Source of the DNA: Euleptes europaea
Lineage: Eukaryota > Chordata > Lepidosauria > Squamata > Sphaerodactylidae
NCBI RefSeq assembly: GCF_029931775.1
Contig: NC_079323.1
Coordinates: forward strand, 2,949,001-3,013,000
Direction of reading: 5' to 3'
Length of the DNA stretch: 64,000 nucleotides
Position numbers and translations under genes: made by a program. Below, piece by piece: positions 41,100 through 50,401 of the stretch (its first letter is position 1; every line of letters starts with the position of its first letter). Below the pieces are notes generated by a model. The model had not been told where the DNA came from. It saw only the letters and a program-made list of their open reading frames with translations, and made no database searches.

Positions 41100-41575
41100 A
41101 CCCTTCCTTCCCTAGGAATTCTCCCTTTCCTCTTTTCCTTCTTCCCACCCCCACTTTTTTTCATCTTTTCTTTTCCTTCTTTTCTTCCACTTCCTTCCTT
41201 CCTTTCTCACTTGGTTTCTTTTTCATCTTTTCTTCCACTTCCACTCTTCCATTCTTTTTGTCTCTTCTTTTCCCTCTTCCTTCTTTTCTCCTTTCCTTTA
41301 TTTCTCTTTCATCTTTTTTTTCTTTTTTTTCTTCCACTTCCTTCCTTTTCCATCTCTTCTTTTTATCTTCTTTCTTTTCTTCCACTTCCTTCCTTTTTTC
41401 ATCTCTTCTTTTTCTGTCTTCCTTTTATTCTTCCCCTTTCTTCCTTCCTTTTCATCTCTTCTTTCTCTCTTCCTTCTGTTCTCTCGCTTCCTTTATTTTT
41501 AATCTCTTCTTTTTCTCTCTTCCTTTTTTTCTTCCTTCCTTTTTCATCTCTTTCTTTTCTCTGCCTTGTTTTCTT
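41098..41575. repeat. Polypyrimidine tract (TTCC/TTCTT)n
   Basis: About 470 bp of almost pure pyrimidine on the plus strand (purine on the minus, CHRDL2-sense strand), with recurring CTTCC, TTTTC and CATCTCTTC blocks. It begins about 320 bp upstream of the CHRDL2 start codon. The long F/S/L and K/E/R open frames across it are composition artefacts. Confidence 0.95.
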
Positions 41576-41939
41576 TGGCTTTGGAGAATGGCTGGATGAA
41601 ACATTGCAAGAAAGATGGTCTCAGCAGGGTTGTGATTATGCCCAACTGAGCCAAACCCTGAAGCCAGACCTGCTTCTGATGTTTCTCTTTGAGGGCACAA
41701 CTATCCACATGAACACACATGAAGCCGCCTTCTACTGAGACAGACGGTTGTTCTACCTGGGTCAATATTGTCCACTCAGCCTGGCAGGAGCTCTCCATGG
41801 TCCCAGGTGAGAGGTCTTTCTCATCACCTCCTACATAAGGGGTGTGAAACTCAATTGTTAAGAGGGCCAGATATGACATAAATGTCACTTGGTCAGGCCG
41901 GGCCATGCCTCGCCAGCCCAGATCAAGAGTGTGTCCGGG

Positions 41940-42485
41940 AGGGTGGGGGGGTGGCCAGATGTAACTGAATGGACAGATAAAGTGGCAGAATATGCAACTA
42001 TGGCTAAGTTAACATCTTTAGCGAATAACAGATCAACCTCTGATTTTTTTAAATGGAAAATGGAAAGTATTTCTTGATTATATAGCTATTAACTAATAAA
42101 AATAATAGAATTTAAGAATTTAAGTAAGAAGTGTATTGTCAGATACGCAAATATCATAATTCAAAGAAGGTATATTAGAATAGAAGTTATAAAGTGAATC
42201 CCAGTATAGTTTAAGAATTTGATGTGTACGTTTGTATGTTTTTTCACAGTGGGTAGCCGTGTTAGTCTGTTTGCAGTAGTCAAAAAGGGCAAGAGTCCAG
42301 TAGCACCTTAAAGACTAACAAAAGTATTTTCTGGTAGGGTATGAGCTTTCGTGAGCCACAGCTCACTTCTTCAGATATCTTCAGTATCTGAAGAAGTGAG
42401 CTGCGGCTCACGAAAGCTCATACCCTACCAGAAAATATTTTTGTTTGTATGTTTTGTTTTACTTGCTTGAAAAATAAAAATGTTT
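41940..42485 (+). mobile_element. L1 LINE 3' end inside hAT, invaded by a Penelope-like element
   Basis: Encodes PDVTEWTDKVAEYATMAKLT, the same C-terminal motif as the L1 copies at 21.4 and 54.7 kb, then a 3' UTR ending in AAATAAAAA. Confidence 0.8.
42244..42442. mobile_element. Penelope-like fragment with inverted hammerhead cores
   Basis: Inverted arms around 42380. On the plus strand CTGAAGA (42388-42394), stem GTGAGC/GCTCAC (42396-42401, 42406-42411) and GAAA (42412-42415) make a clean hammerhead stem II. TSD GTTTGTATGTTTT. Confidence 0.8.
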
Positions 42486-43097
42486 AAATAAAAAGAGAGT
42501 GGGGGGTGGCTGCCTCAGGGGCTGGATAAGAGCTCTCAAGGGGCCGGATCTAGCCCCCGGGCCTTATGTTTGACACCCCTGTCCTACATGATCCATAACT
42601 GGAAATGCCAAGGATTGAACCTGGGGCCTTCTGCATGCCAAGCAGATGCTCTGCCACTGAGCCACAGCCCTTCCTACCAACACTGATCCTTTCACCATTA
42701 TCCAAGAGCAGGCTTAATACATAATGAGAAATAGTTGTCATTAATGAGACTACTGAAAACTGAGATACCAACATAGTTTGGTTGCATTTCTGGAGGAAAA
42801 CAACGTGTGTCATAATGGGTCTTATCTTTGTGTTCTTTGCAATAATCGCAGAATTGCAGCAACAGAAAGAGCTGCCCAAGGGACAATATGTAGCTTGCCT
42901 TCACATCATATTGCAGTTTAGAAATTTCTCTGTAATAGCTTGGGTTCTTTGGCTCATTTCAAGGAGATCTCTATCAACGGTGTTTATATGTTTATTGCTG
43001 CCCCTCAGGGCAACAAGAGAGGGCTCTGGTCTCTGTGCCTTCCCTGTAGGCCTTCCAAAGGCATCTAGTTAGCCACTGTGCTGGACTAGATGAACCA

Positions 43098-43320
43098 TGG
43101 TGGTGGAAAGTGCTATCAGGTGGCAGGTGACTTATGGCAACTCCTCATGAGGTTTTCAAGGCAAGAGACTAACAGAGGTGGTTTGCCATTGCCTACCTCT
43201 GCGTAGCAGCCCTGGACTATCTTGGAGGTCTCCTATCCAAGCACTAACCAGCACTGACCCTGCTTACCTTCCGAGATCTGATGAGATCGAGCTAGCCTAG
43301 GCCAGCCAGGTCAGGGCTGA
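43098..43320 (-). mobile_element. 5S-derived SINE
   Basis: TTGGAGGTCTCCTATCCAAGC, CTGCTTACCTTCCGAGATCTG. Confidence 0.85.
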
Positions 43321-43374
43321 TATGGACCATTAGTCTGATCCAAAATGGTTGTTTTTACATGTTTATATACGTAA

Positions 43375-43610
43375 AGGAGCTGATGTAGGTGTAACAACAT
43401 TGGACTAGTGCCTGGGCCAACTGCTTTCGAAACCCATTCTGCCATGAAAGTTCTCCAGGCAACTTTGGGCCCGCAACTCCCTCTCAGCCCAACTTACCTC
43501 ACAGGGTTGTTGTCTTGAGGGTAAGGTGGAAGAGTAGAGAATAATGTGAAACTCTGCTTTGGGTCCCCACAAGGGAGAAAAGCTGGAAATTAAATAAATA
43601 ATTTGGAATC
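43375..43610 (+). mobile_element. MIR-like tRNA SINE
   Basis: TTACCTCACAGGGTTGTTGTC, CTTTGGGTCCCCACAAGG, (AAAT)n end. Confidence 0.65.
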
Positions 43611-43794
43611 CTGCCCTATGTGGATTACTAAAAAAAATAAGGATATAGACCAGGAAACAGACAGGCAAGTTCTGGATGAAACAGTAAAACCATTTTCCAG
43701 CAAGTCCTACTTGAGATCACAGAGATGGGCACTTCCACGATGAAACACTCCCCCCTGGGGGATAGAAAGAGTCCTACACACTGGCATTTTCACT

Positions 43795-43870
43795 ATGGTA
43801 GCCATATTGGTCTGCAGTAGAACAACTAGATTGGAGTCCAGTAGCTCCTTGAGACCAACAAGATTATCAG
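43795..43870 (-). mobile_element. Penelope-like fragment
   Basis: GGTAGCCATATTGGTCTGCA then GATTGGAGTCCAGTAGCTCC; short. Confidence 0.6.
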
Positions 43871-44110
43871 GGCATCTTTTTACATTATTAAAGCGAGTTT
43901 ATGGTAGATAAGATGACGATATGAATGAATAAATAAACAATACCGAATTGGGTCAGGGAAGGAAGAACGGGCTCTATAGAAATCTAATTAGTAGAGATTT
44001 ACCAGGGGACAATAAGCCTCCAGATTGTGAATGGAATACTAGATAAGTTCATCATCTCCTTAAAGGGCAGGCAGAGGCAAAGACTGAAGATGACAAATGG
44101 AATATTATTT

Positions 44111-44317
44111 GGCGAAGGCTTTCACAGTCAGAGTTCATTGGTTCTTGTAGGTTATCCGGGCTGTGTGACCGTGGTCTTGGTATTTTCTTTCCTGACGTTT
44201 CGCCAGCAGCTGTGGCAGGACAGTGTTACTCCTCTGAAGATGCCTGCCACAGCTGCTGGCGAAACGTCAGGAAAGAAAATACCAAGACCACGGTCACACA
44301 GCCCGGATAACCTACAA
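44111..44317. mobile_element. Penelope-like palindromic element with hammerhead core
   Basis: Perfect or near-perfect 75-bp inverted arms (44145-44219 and 44243-44317). Plus-strand boxes CTGAAGA (44234-44240) and GAAA (44261-44264) followed by CGTC fit a hammerhead ribozyme core. The flanks carry GGAATATTATTT as a 12-bp TSD. Confidence 0.75.
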
Positions 44318-44439
44318 GGAATATTATTTATTAACAGGATTCTTCTTTTTATTGTATGAAAATTATATATATATATATCCTTTCCCCTACCTTTTTCTTT
44401 TCTATACAGTGAAAATAAATAAATAAATAAATAAATAAA

Positions 44440-44680
44440 TAAAAAAGATTATCAGGGTATCTTTTAAGAGTCAAAGTTCCCTTTGTCAGATACCTTTGGT
44501 GAGGTTGATGGATTTCCACTCCATGTGGCTGAATGTGGAGTCTCCCACTGAGATAATTTCAGAGGATAATTTCAGAGGATAGCTGTGTTGGTCTGCATTA
44601 GAACAACTAGTTCTACTAGAGTCCAGAAGCACCTTTTGGGACTATGAGCTTTCAAGAGTTTAATTTCACCAGGCCTTCAG
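44440..44680 (-). mobile_element. Penelope-like fragments
   Basis: AGTCAAAGTTCCCTTTGTCAG near 44468 and GTGTTGGTCTGCATTAGAAC to AGCTTTCAAGAG near 44585-44655. Confidence 0.55.
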
Positions 44681-44689
44681 CAACTTAGA

Positions 44690-44830
44690 ATCATAGAATC
44701 ATAGAGTTGGAAGGGGCCATGGAGGCCATCTAGTCCAACCCCCTGCTCAATGCAGGATCAGCCTAGAGCAACCCTGACAAGTGCTCCCACCCCACCATCA
44801 ACCAGAGCATGAATCAGTCCATGCAAGAAG
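44690..44830 (-). mobile_element. CR1 3' end
   Basis: AATCATAGAATCATAGAGTTGG, CATCTAGTCCAACCCCC. Confidence 0.88.
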
Positions 44831-44872
44831 TACATTTTCTAGACATTCCTGTACAAATACATAATAAAAGGT

Positions 44873-45143
44873 AAAGGTCCCCTGTGCAAGCACCGGGTCA
44901 TTCTTGACCCATGGGGTGATGTCACATCCCGCCATTTTCTAGGTAGACTTTGTTTACGGGCTGATTTGACATTGCATTCCCCAGTCATCTTCCCTTTACC
45001 CCCAGCAAACTGGGTACTCATTTTACTGACCTCGGAAGGATGGAAGGCTACCTGAAACCAACTTTCATTGGGATCGAACTCAGGTCGTGAGCAAAGTTGT
45101 GGACTGCAATACTGCAGCTTACCACTCTGTGCCACGGGGCTCC
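44873..45143 (-). mobile_element. tRNA-derived SINE, family C
   Basis: Reverse copy, ends GCCACGGGGCTCC. Confidence 0.9.
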
Positions 45144-45183
45144 TACAAATACATAATAGAAGCATTAAAAAACTTTATATGGG

Positions 45184-45280
45184 TATCTGATGAAGAGAGC
45201 TTTGACTCTCAAAGATTATACCCCCAAAATCTTGTTGGTCTCTAAGGTGCTACTGGACTCAAATCTAGTTGTACATATAG
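45184..45280 (+). mobile_element. Penelope-like fragment
   Basis: CTGATGA at 45187, AGCTTTGACTCTC, then CTTGTTGGTCTCTAAGGTGC; the second box is CAAAG, so the core is degenerate. Confidence 0.7.
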
Positions 45281-46062
45281 GCAATAAGCCTACCTGAGAG
45301 AAGGGATGGTATCCTTGAGGAGTGGTTTTTGAAGTAAGATTATTGAGTCATAGAGCTCGTCACCTGCAGTCTGTGGTATAGCCCAGGCACAGGTTGGTCA
45401 CTGCATGGAAATTTGGCATCCCCTGGTGGACTATATGAAATGGCCCTATCCAGGTTGATCCAGTAGCCCATCTAAGCCAATAACCTGACCAACAATGGCT
45501 CTCTGAGGTCTCAGGCCGAGGTCCTGTGACCATCAAACCTTTTTAATAGGAGATGTCAAGGATTAGACTCACCTCCTGAATGCAGAGCGAGGGCTATACC
45601 ACTTTTGCTTTAGATAGACTTAAGTCCACAGGACACCCATTTTGTGTAAAGGGTTCACGTCACATTATAAAATATACCGATGAAAACTCAGCATCCAGAA
45701 GAGGGTGTCAGACAGTTTTTCACTGCGGTGCACATTGCTCCAGAGCACAAATTGCAATCCATTATGGGGTAGTGTTGTTGGTCCAAACACCTCCCTCTTC
45801 ATGGTAATGTAACATACTCTGTAAAAAGAGGCCAATGAATAGATTAATTTGCATAGATGGTATTTAACACTAGAAATGTTTTAAGTAGGCTCCCACTGTG
45901 ATTTTTGCATCATTTAACGGATCGTATTAACACAATTTGCTTCAGTTCTGTCTTCGGATTCCTGGTCGGTTCCAGATTTCTACAAATTCAAATCCTATTT
46001 CCTTGTTTCTTGAATGTCCCATTCTGTTGATTGTATTGACTTACTCTGTAACCACCGTGACC
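45281..46062. other. No recognised feature
   Basis: Intergenic between CHRDL2 and RNF169; no exon or repeat recognised in 45540-45900. Confidence 0.5.
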
Positions 46063-46300
46063 AAGATCAGCTCCTCTGGAGAAAATGGCTGCATTGAAGG
46101 GTGGTCTCTGGCGTTATACCCTGCTGAGGTCCCCCCAACAAACCCCGCCATCCCCAACCTCCAGCACCCCCCTCCCAAATCTCCAGTTATTTCCCAACAG
46201 AGCTGGCAACCCTACTCTATAGCAACCATTTTCTCTGTAGCCCAGAGATCAGATGTCATTCTAGGAGATCTCCAGGCCCCACCTGCAGGTTAACAAACTT
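46063..46300. mobile_element. Two partial TAGGG hAT-MITEs, head to head
   Basis: 46063-46216 (+) has CTGGAGAAAATGGCTGC to GGCAACCCTA. 46217-46300 (-) has CAACCATTTTCTC and GGAGATCTCCAGGCCCC. Confidence 0.65.
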
Positions 46301-46378
46301 AGGCTGTACCAATCCTGATTGTGCATAAGAGCAACTGACTAAAATGAATGGGTTGATGAGTGACTAATCCTCCGTATC

Positions 46379-46597
46379 TAGGGCTACCAACCTACAAGTG
46401 GCGCCTGGAGATCTCCCGCTATTACAACTGATCTCCTGATGACAAAGATCAGTTCCCCTGGAGAAAATGGCTGCTTCGGAGGGTGGACTCTATGGCGGTG
46501 TACCTTGCTGAAGTCCCTCCTCTCCCCAAACCCTGCCTTCCTCAGGCTCCGCCCCCAAAATCTCCAGGTATTTCCCCACCTATAGCTGGCAACCCTA
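46379..46597 (+). mobile_element. TAGGG hAT-MITE
   Basis: Exact TSD TCCGTATC (46371-46378 / 46598-46605). Confidence 0.92.
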
Positions 46598-46750
46598 TCC
46601 GTATCTGATCTCCAGCCATCTCTTTCTGCTTACTTAAGAATCAATATTCAAGCTCGCACTGTTTACCTTGGTGCAACAGAGACATCTGCTGGAGGACAAA
46701 AATGGTTGGATGCATGCGCTGTAATGGCGATCCTCCTTCCCATCTTCACT

Positions 46751-46958
46751 TAGGGTTGCCAGGTCCCTCTTCGCCACAGTGGGAGGTTTTTGGGGCGGAG
46801 CCTGAGGAGGGCAGGGTTTACAGAGGGCTGGGACTTCAGTGCCATAGAGTCCAATTGCCAAAGCGGCCATTTTCTCCAGGTGAGCTGATCTCTATCGGCT
46901 GGAGATCAGTTGTAATAGCAGGAGATCTCCAGCTACTATCTGGGGGTTAGCAACCCTA
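46751..46958 (-). mobile_element. TAGGG hAT-MITE
   Basis: TSD TCTTCACT (46743-46750) / TCTTCATT (46959-46966). This is the rightmost copy in the window. Confidence 0.9.
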
Positions 46959-47040
46959 TCTTCATTGCACAAGTAACATTAAATCCTTGCTTATCCTCCT
47001 TGGGAAATCGGATGTCCCATTATGTGTTAAGGTGATAAAG

Positions 47041-49510
47041 TAATATAATATATTATATATGTATATATGTGTGTGCATAAAGGGAAATAAACATTACAAA
47101 ATAAACACCGTGAGGGGTTTTGCTGCTTTTGAATTTATTTCAGCATGCTATTCTATGCACCAACCTATTAGCAGCGTGGTTTAGATTGTTTAAAATTGAA
47201 TATACATTTTTAAAACCACACACAGATTAATATAATATAGTATGTATGTATACATATATATTGTGTGTGCAAAAGAACAATTTCTCTACGAAATAGACAC
47301 TCTGAGGTGTTTTGCTGCTTTTGCTGCTTTTTGAGTTTATTTCAGGATGTTGTTCTATATAGTCCCAGCCTATATAGTCTGTTGTGTATATGTATGTGTG
47401 TGTGTGCGCGCATGTGAAAGAAGATATATTGTATATAGAAGATATATTGATTGTATAAGAAGTTATATTGTATATAGTGTGTGTGTATACTGTATTTATT
47501 GTGTGCGCAAAAGCAAATCTTTAGAAAATGTGTGTGTGTGTGTGTGTGTAAGAAGATATATTGTATATAGAAGATATATTGATTGTATAAGAAGATATAT
47601 TGTATATAGTGTGTGTATATACTGTATATATTGTGTGCGCAAAAGAAGCAAATCTTTAGAAAATAAAGACTCTGAGGTGTTTTACTGCTTTTTGAGTTCA
47701 GTTCAGTATGTTGTTCCGTACCCTATTGGCAGTGTGGTTTTTGTAGTTCAAAACCGAAGATACATTTTTAAAACCACTCACTAATTAATATAATATAGCC
47801 TGTATGCATATATATTGTGTGAAAGAAAAGTATCTTTACAAAATAAACGCTTTGAGGTGTTCTGCTGCTTTTTTGAGTTTATTTCCGGATGTTATTCTAC
47901 GTCCCAGCCTATTCTTCATTTTATTCTATGTCCCAGCCTATTTATGTAGTTTAAAACTAAATGTACATTTTTAACAGCACACACAGATCAATATAATATA
48001 CTCTGTATACATGCATACACACAAACACACACACATATATATTGTATGTTTGAGATATATTGCATATATTGTGTGTATATACTGTACATGTCGTGTGAGC
48101 GAAAGAAAAATATCTTTAGAAAATAGACACTGAGGTATTGTCGAAGGCTTTCACGGTCAGAGTTCGTTGGTTCTTGTGGGTTATCCGGGCTGTGTGACTG
48201 TGGTCTTGGAAAAGAAAAAAGAAAAATACCAAGACCACGGTTACACAGCCCGGATAACCCACAAGAACCAAGACACTGAGGCGTTCTGCTGCTTTTTTAT
48301 TTATTTCAGGATGTTATTCTACGTCCCAGCCTCTTTATGTAGTTCAGAACTAGCTATACATTTTTAAAAGCGCACCGAGATCAAAATAATAGTCTGTATA
48401 CGTGTGTGTGTATACGTATGTATAGTGTGTGTGTAAGATATATTGCATATTTTGTGTGTATATACTGCACACGTCGTGTGAGCGAAAGAAAAATATCTGT
48501 ACAAAATAAACACTCTGAGGTGTTCTGCTGCGTTTTTATTTATTTCAGGATGTTATTCTACGTCCCAGCCTGTTTATGTAGTTCAAAACTAACTATACAT
48601 TTTTAAAAGCGCACCGAGATCAAAATAATAGTCTGTATACGTGTGTGTGTATATGTATGTATAGTGTGTGTGTGAGATATATTGCATATTTTGTGTGTAT
48701 ATACTGCACACGTCGTGTGAGCGAAAGAAAAATATCTGTACAAAATAAACACTCTGAGGTGTTCTGCTGCGTTTTTATTTATTTCAGGATGTTATTCTAC
48801 GTCCCAGCCTGTTTATGTAGTTCAAAACTAACTATACATTTTTAAAAGCGCACCGAGATCAAAATAATGTAGTCTGTATACGTGTGTGTATATATGTATA
48901 TATAGTGTGTGTGTGTATGTAAGATATATTGCATATTTTGTGTGTATATACTGCACACGTCGTGTGAGCGAAAGAAAAATATCTGTACAAAATAAACACT
49001 CTGAGGTGTTCTGCTGCGTTTTTATTTATTTCAGGATGTTATTCTACGTCCCAGCCTGTTTATGTAGTTCAAAACTAACTATACATTTTTAAAAGCGCAC
49101 CGAGATCAAAATAATGTAGTCTGTATACGTGTGTGTATATATGTATATATATAGTGTGTGTATGTAAGATATATTGCATATTTTGTGTGTATATACTGCA
49201 CACGTCGTGTGAGCGAAAGAAAAATATCTGTACAAAATAAACACTCTGAGGTGTTCTGCTGCGTTTTTATTTATTTCAGGATGTTATTCTACGTCCCAGC
49301 CTGTTTATGTAGTTCAAAACTAACTATACATTTTTAAAAGCGCACCGAGATCAAAATAATGTAGTCTGTATACGTGTGTGTATATATGTATATATATAGT
49401 GTGTGTATGTAAGATATATTGCATATTTTGTGTGTATATACTGCACACGTCGTGTGAGCGAAAGAAAAATATCTGTACAAAATAAACACTCTGAGGTGTT
49501 CTGCTGCTTT
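47041..49510 (+). repeat. Tandem array, ~240-bp unit, about 9-10 copies
   Basis: Anchoring on CACTCTGAGGTGTTCTGCTG, near-identical units start at 48511, 48750, 48997, 49242 and 49487 (periods 239, 247, 245, 245). Each contains a (TG/TA)n stretch, GCGAAAGAAAAATATCTG, TTTATTTATTTCAGGATG and TTTTTAAAAGCGCACCGAG. Older, diverged copies lie at about 47107, 47299, 47664, 47852 and 48274. Divergence rises away from RNF169. The 66-68 residue open frames are the repeat, not genes. Confidence 0.93.
48129..48272. mobile_element. Palindromic insertion in a unit of the tandem array
   Basis: GGGTTATCCGGGCTGTGTGA...TGGTCTTGG faces its reverse complement across an A-rich spacer. AGACACTGAGG flanks both sides as an 11-bp duplication. 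Same terminal text as the element at 44.1 kb. Confidence 0.8.
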
Positions 49511-50400
49511 TTTCAGTTCACTCCAGTCTGTTGGCCGCGGGGCCGTTGCGTCCTTTTAAACTGACGGTGGGGGTGGGGTGGGGGGGAGACACACATTCGC
49601 TCTCTCTCGCGCGCGCGAAGGAAAAACAAACACGGCGCGTGAGGCGTTTCACTGCCGATAAATATTAATGAGGGGGGGCTAGTTTCCCCCGTTCTTCTGA
49701 GTGGGCGTGGCTTCTCCTCAAGCTTACATAAAAAGGCGAGAAGGGGGCGGGGCCCGCCAGGCGGCCTCGCCGGCGACAGAAAGGGGCGGGGCCGCCCGCG
49801 GCCCCCTGGAGGGGGGCTCATGACTATGGATCGGGTGGGCGGGGTCTTCGGGCCGCGAGAAGATGGCGGCGGCGGCCACGGCCTCGGCGGCGTTGGGCGC
49901 CCGGGCGTGCGTGTCGGCGGCGTCGCCGCTGCTCCGACGGGGCCGGGGGCGGAGGCGACGCCCCCGGGGCGGCCGCGAGGAGAGGCGGGACGAGGCGGCG
50001 GAGGCCGGCGGGCCCGGGTGCTGCTGCCGCGCCTGCCCGCCGGGGCCCGGCCGGCCGGACAGCCTCGGCCGCCGCCAGCAGCAGCCGCCGCCGCCGCCCG
50101 GGCCTTCCTCGGGAGGGGAGCCGCCCACGCCCGCCCCAAGCGACCGAGGTGCTGCGCTGCGTGAGTGCTGCGCTGCGTGAGTGGGGAAGGCGCGCGTAAG
50201 GCGTGGGCGCGCGCGCGGGGGCCCTGCCTGCGTGTCTCTCTGCGTGCCCCTGCTGCGGGGGCGGGGCTTGGAGATGGGCGGGGACCGAGGGGTGGGCGGG
50301 GACCGAGGGGTGGGGTGGGGGCGAGTGTGGAAGGGGCTGGCGCGTGTCTCGGGGCGGGGAGATGGGCGGGGCGAGTGTTGGGCGGGGACCGAGCCGTGGA
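49505..50400 (+). promoter_or_regulatory. RNF169: RNF169 CpG-island promoter
   Basis: GC- and CpG-dense block between the tandem array and a CR1 tail. It contains GC boxes (GGGGGCGGGGCC near 49744 and repeats), a GGGCGTGGC box near 49703, and the YY1-like element 49860-49870 over the start codon. No TATA box. An upstream ATG pair (49820, 49826) opens a frame overlapping the main one out of register. Confidence 0.85.
49863..50160 (+). CDS. RNF169: RNF169 exon 1 (start codon; RING not recognisable)
   Basis: ATG at 49863 lies in a CpG island and within AAGATGGCGGC, a YY1-type start-site element. The frame begins MAAAATASAALGARACVSAA and is rich in Arg, Gly and Pro. The donor C|GTGAGT at 50161 leaves phase 1, which is exactly what exon 2 needs; the second GTGAGT 16 bases on would be out of frame. 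Human RNF169 exon 1 also starts MAAA but carries a C3HC4 RING after residue 60. Here the only Cys cluster is CCCRAC, and no frame encodes a RING. Either the GC-rich exon is collapsed in the assembly, the domain is diverged or lost, or the true first exon was missed. Confidence 0.7.
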
Positions 50401-50401
50401 T

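Larger units (their letters stand above)
41837..42581. mobile_element. hAT element (GGGGTGTCAAAC-type ends), invaded by L1
   Basis: Left end AGGGGTGTGAAACTC, right end GTTTGACACCCCTG, exact 8-bp TSD TCCTACAT (41829-41836 / 42582-42589). Interior text GGGCCGGATCTAGCCC is typical of this family. Confidence 0.88.
41715..42672 (-). mobile_element. tRNA-derived SINE (family A), split by a hAT element
   Basis: Reverse-orientation SINE: 41715-41836 is its 3' part (GAAGCCGCCTTCTACTGAG). 42582-42672 is its tRNA head, with TTGAACCTGGGGCC (box B complement) and CCACTGAGCCACAGCCC. Confidence 0.85.

Noticed and set aside
41003-41738. Long Ser/Phe/Leu-rich plus-strand frames
   Set aside because: Pure composition effect of the polypyrimidine tract.
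48406-49092. Repeated 66-68 residue frames with identical sequence
   Set aside because: They are the ~240-bp tandem unit read in one frame; no independent evidence of coding.
47041-49510. Regular repeats as a CRISPR-like array
   Set aside because: Units are ~240 bp with no short repeat/spacer structure, in a vertebrate genome; this is a satellite-like array.
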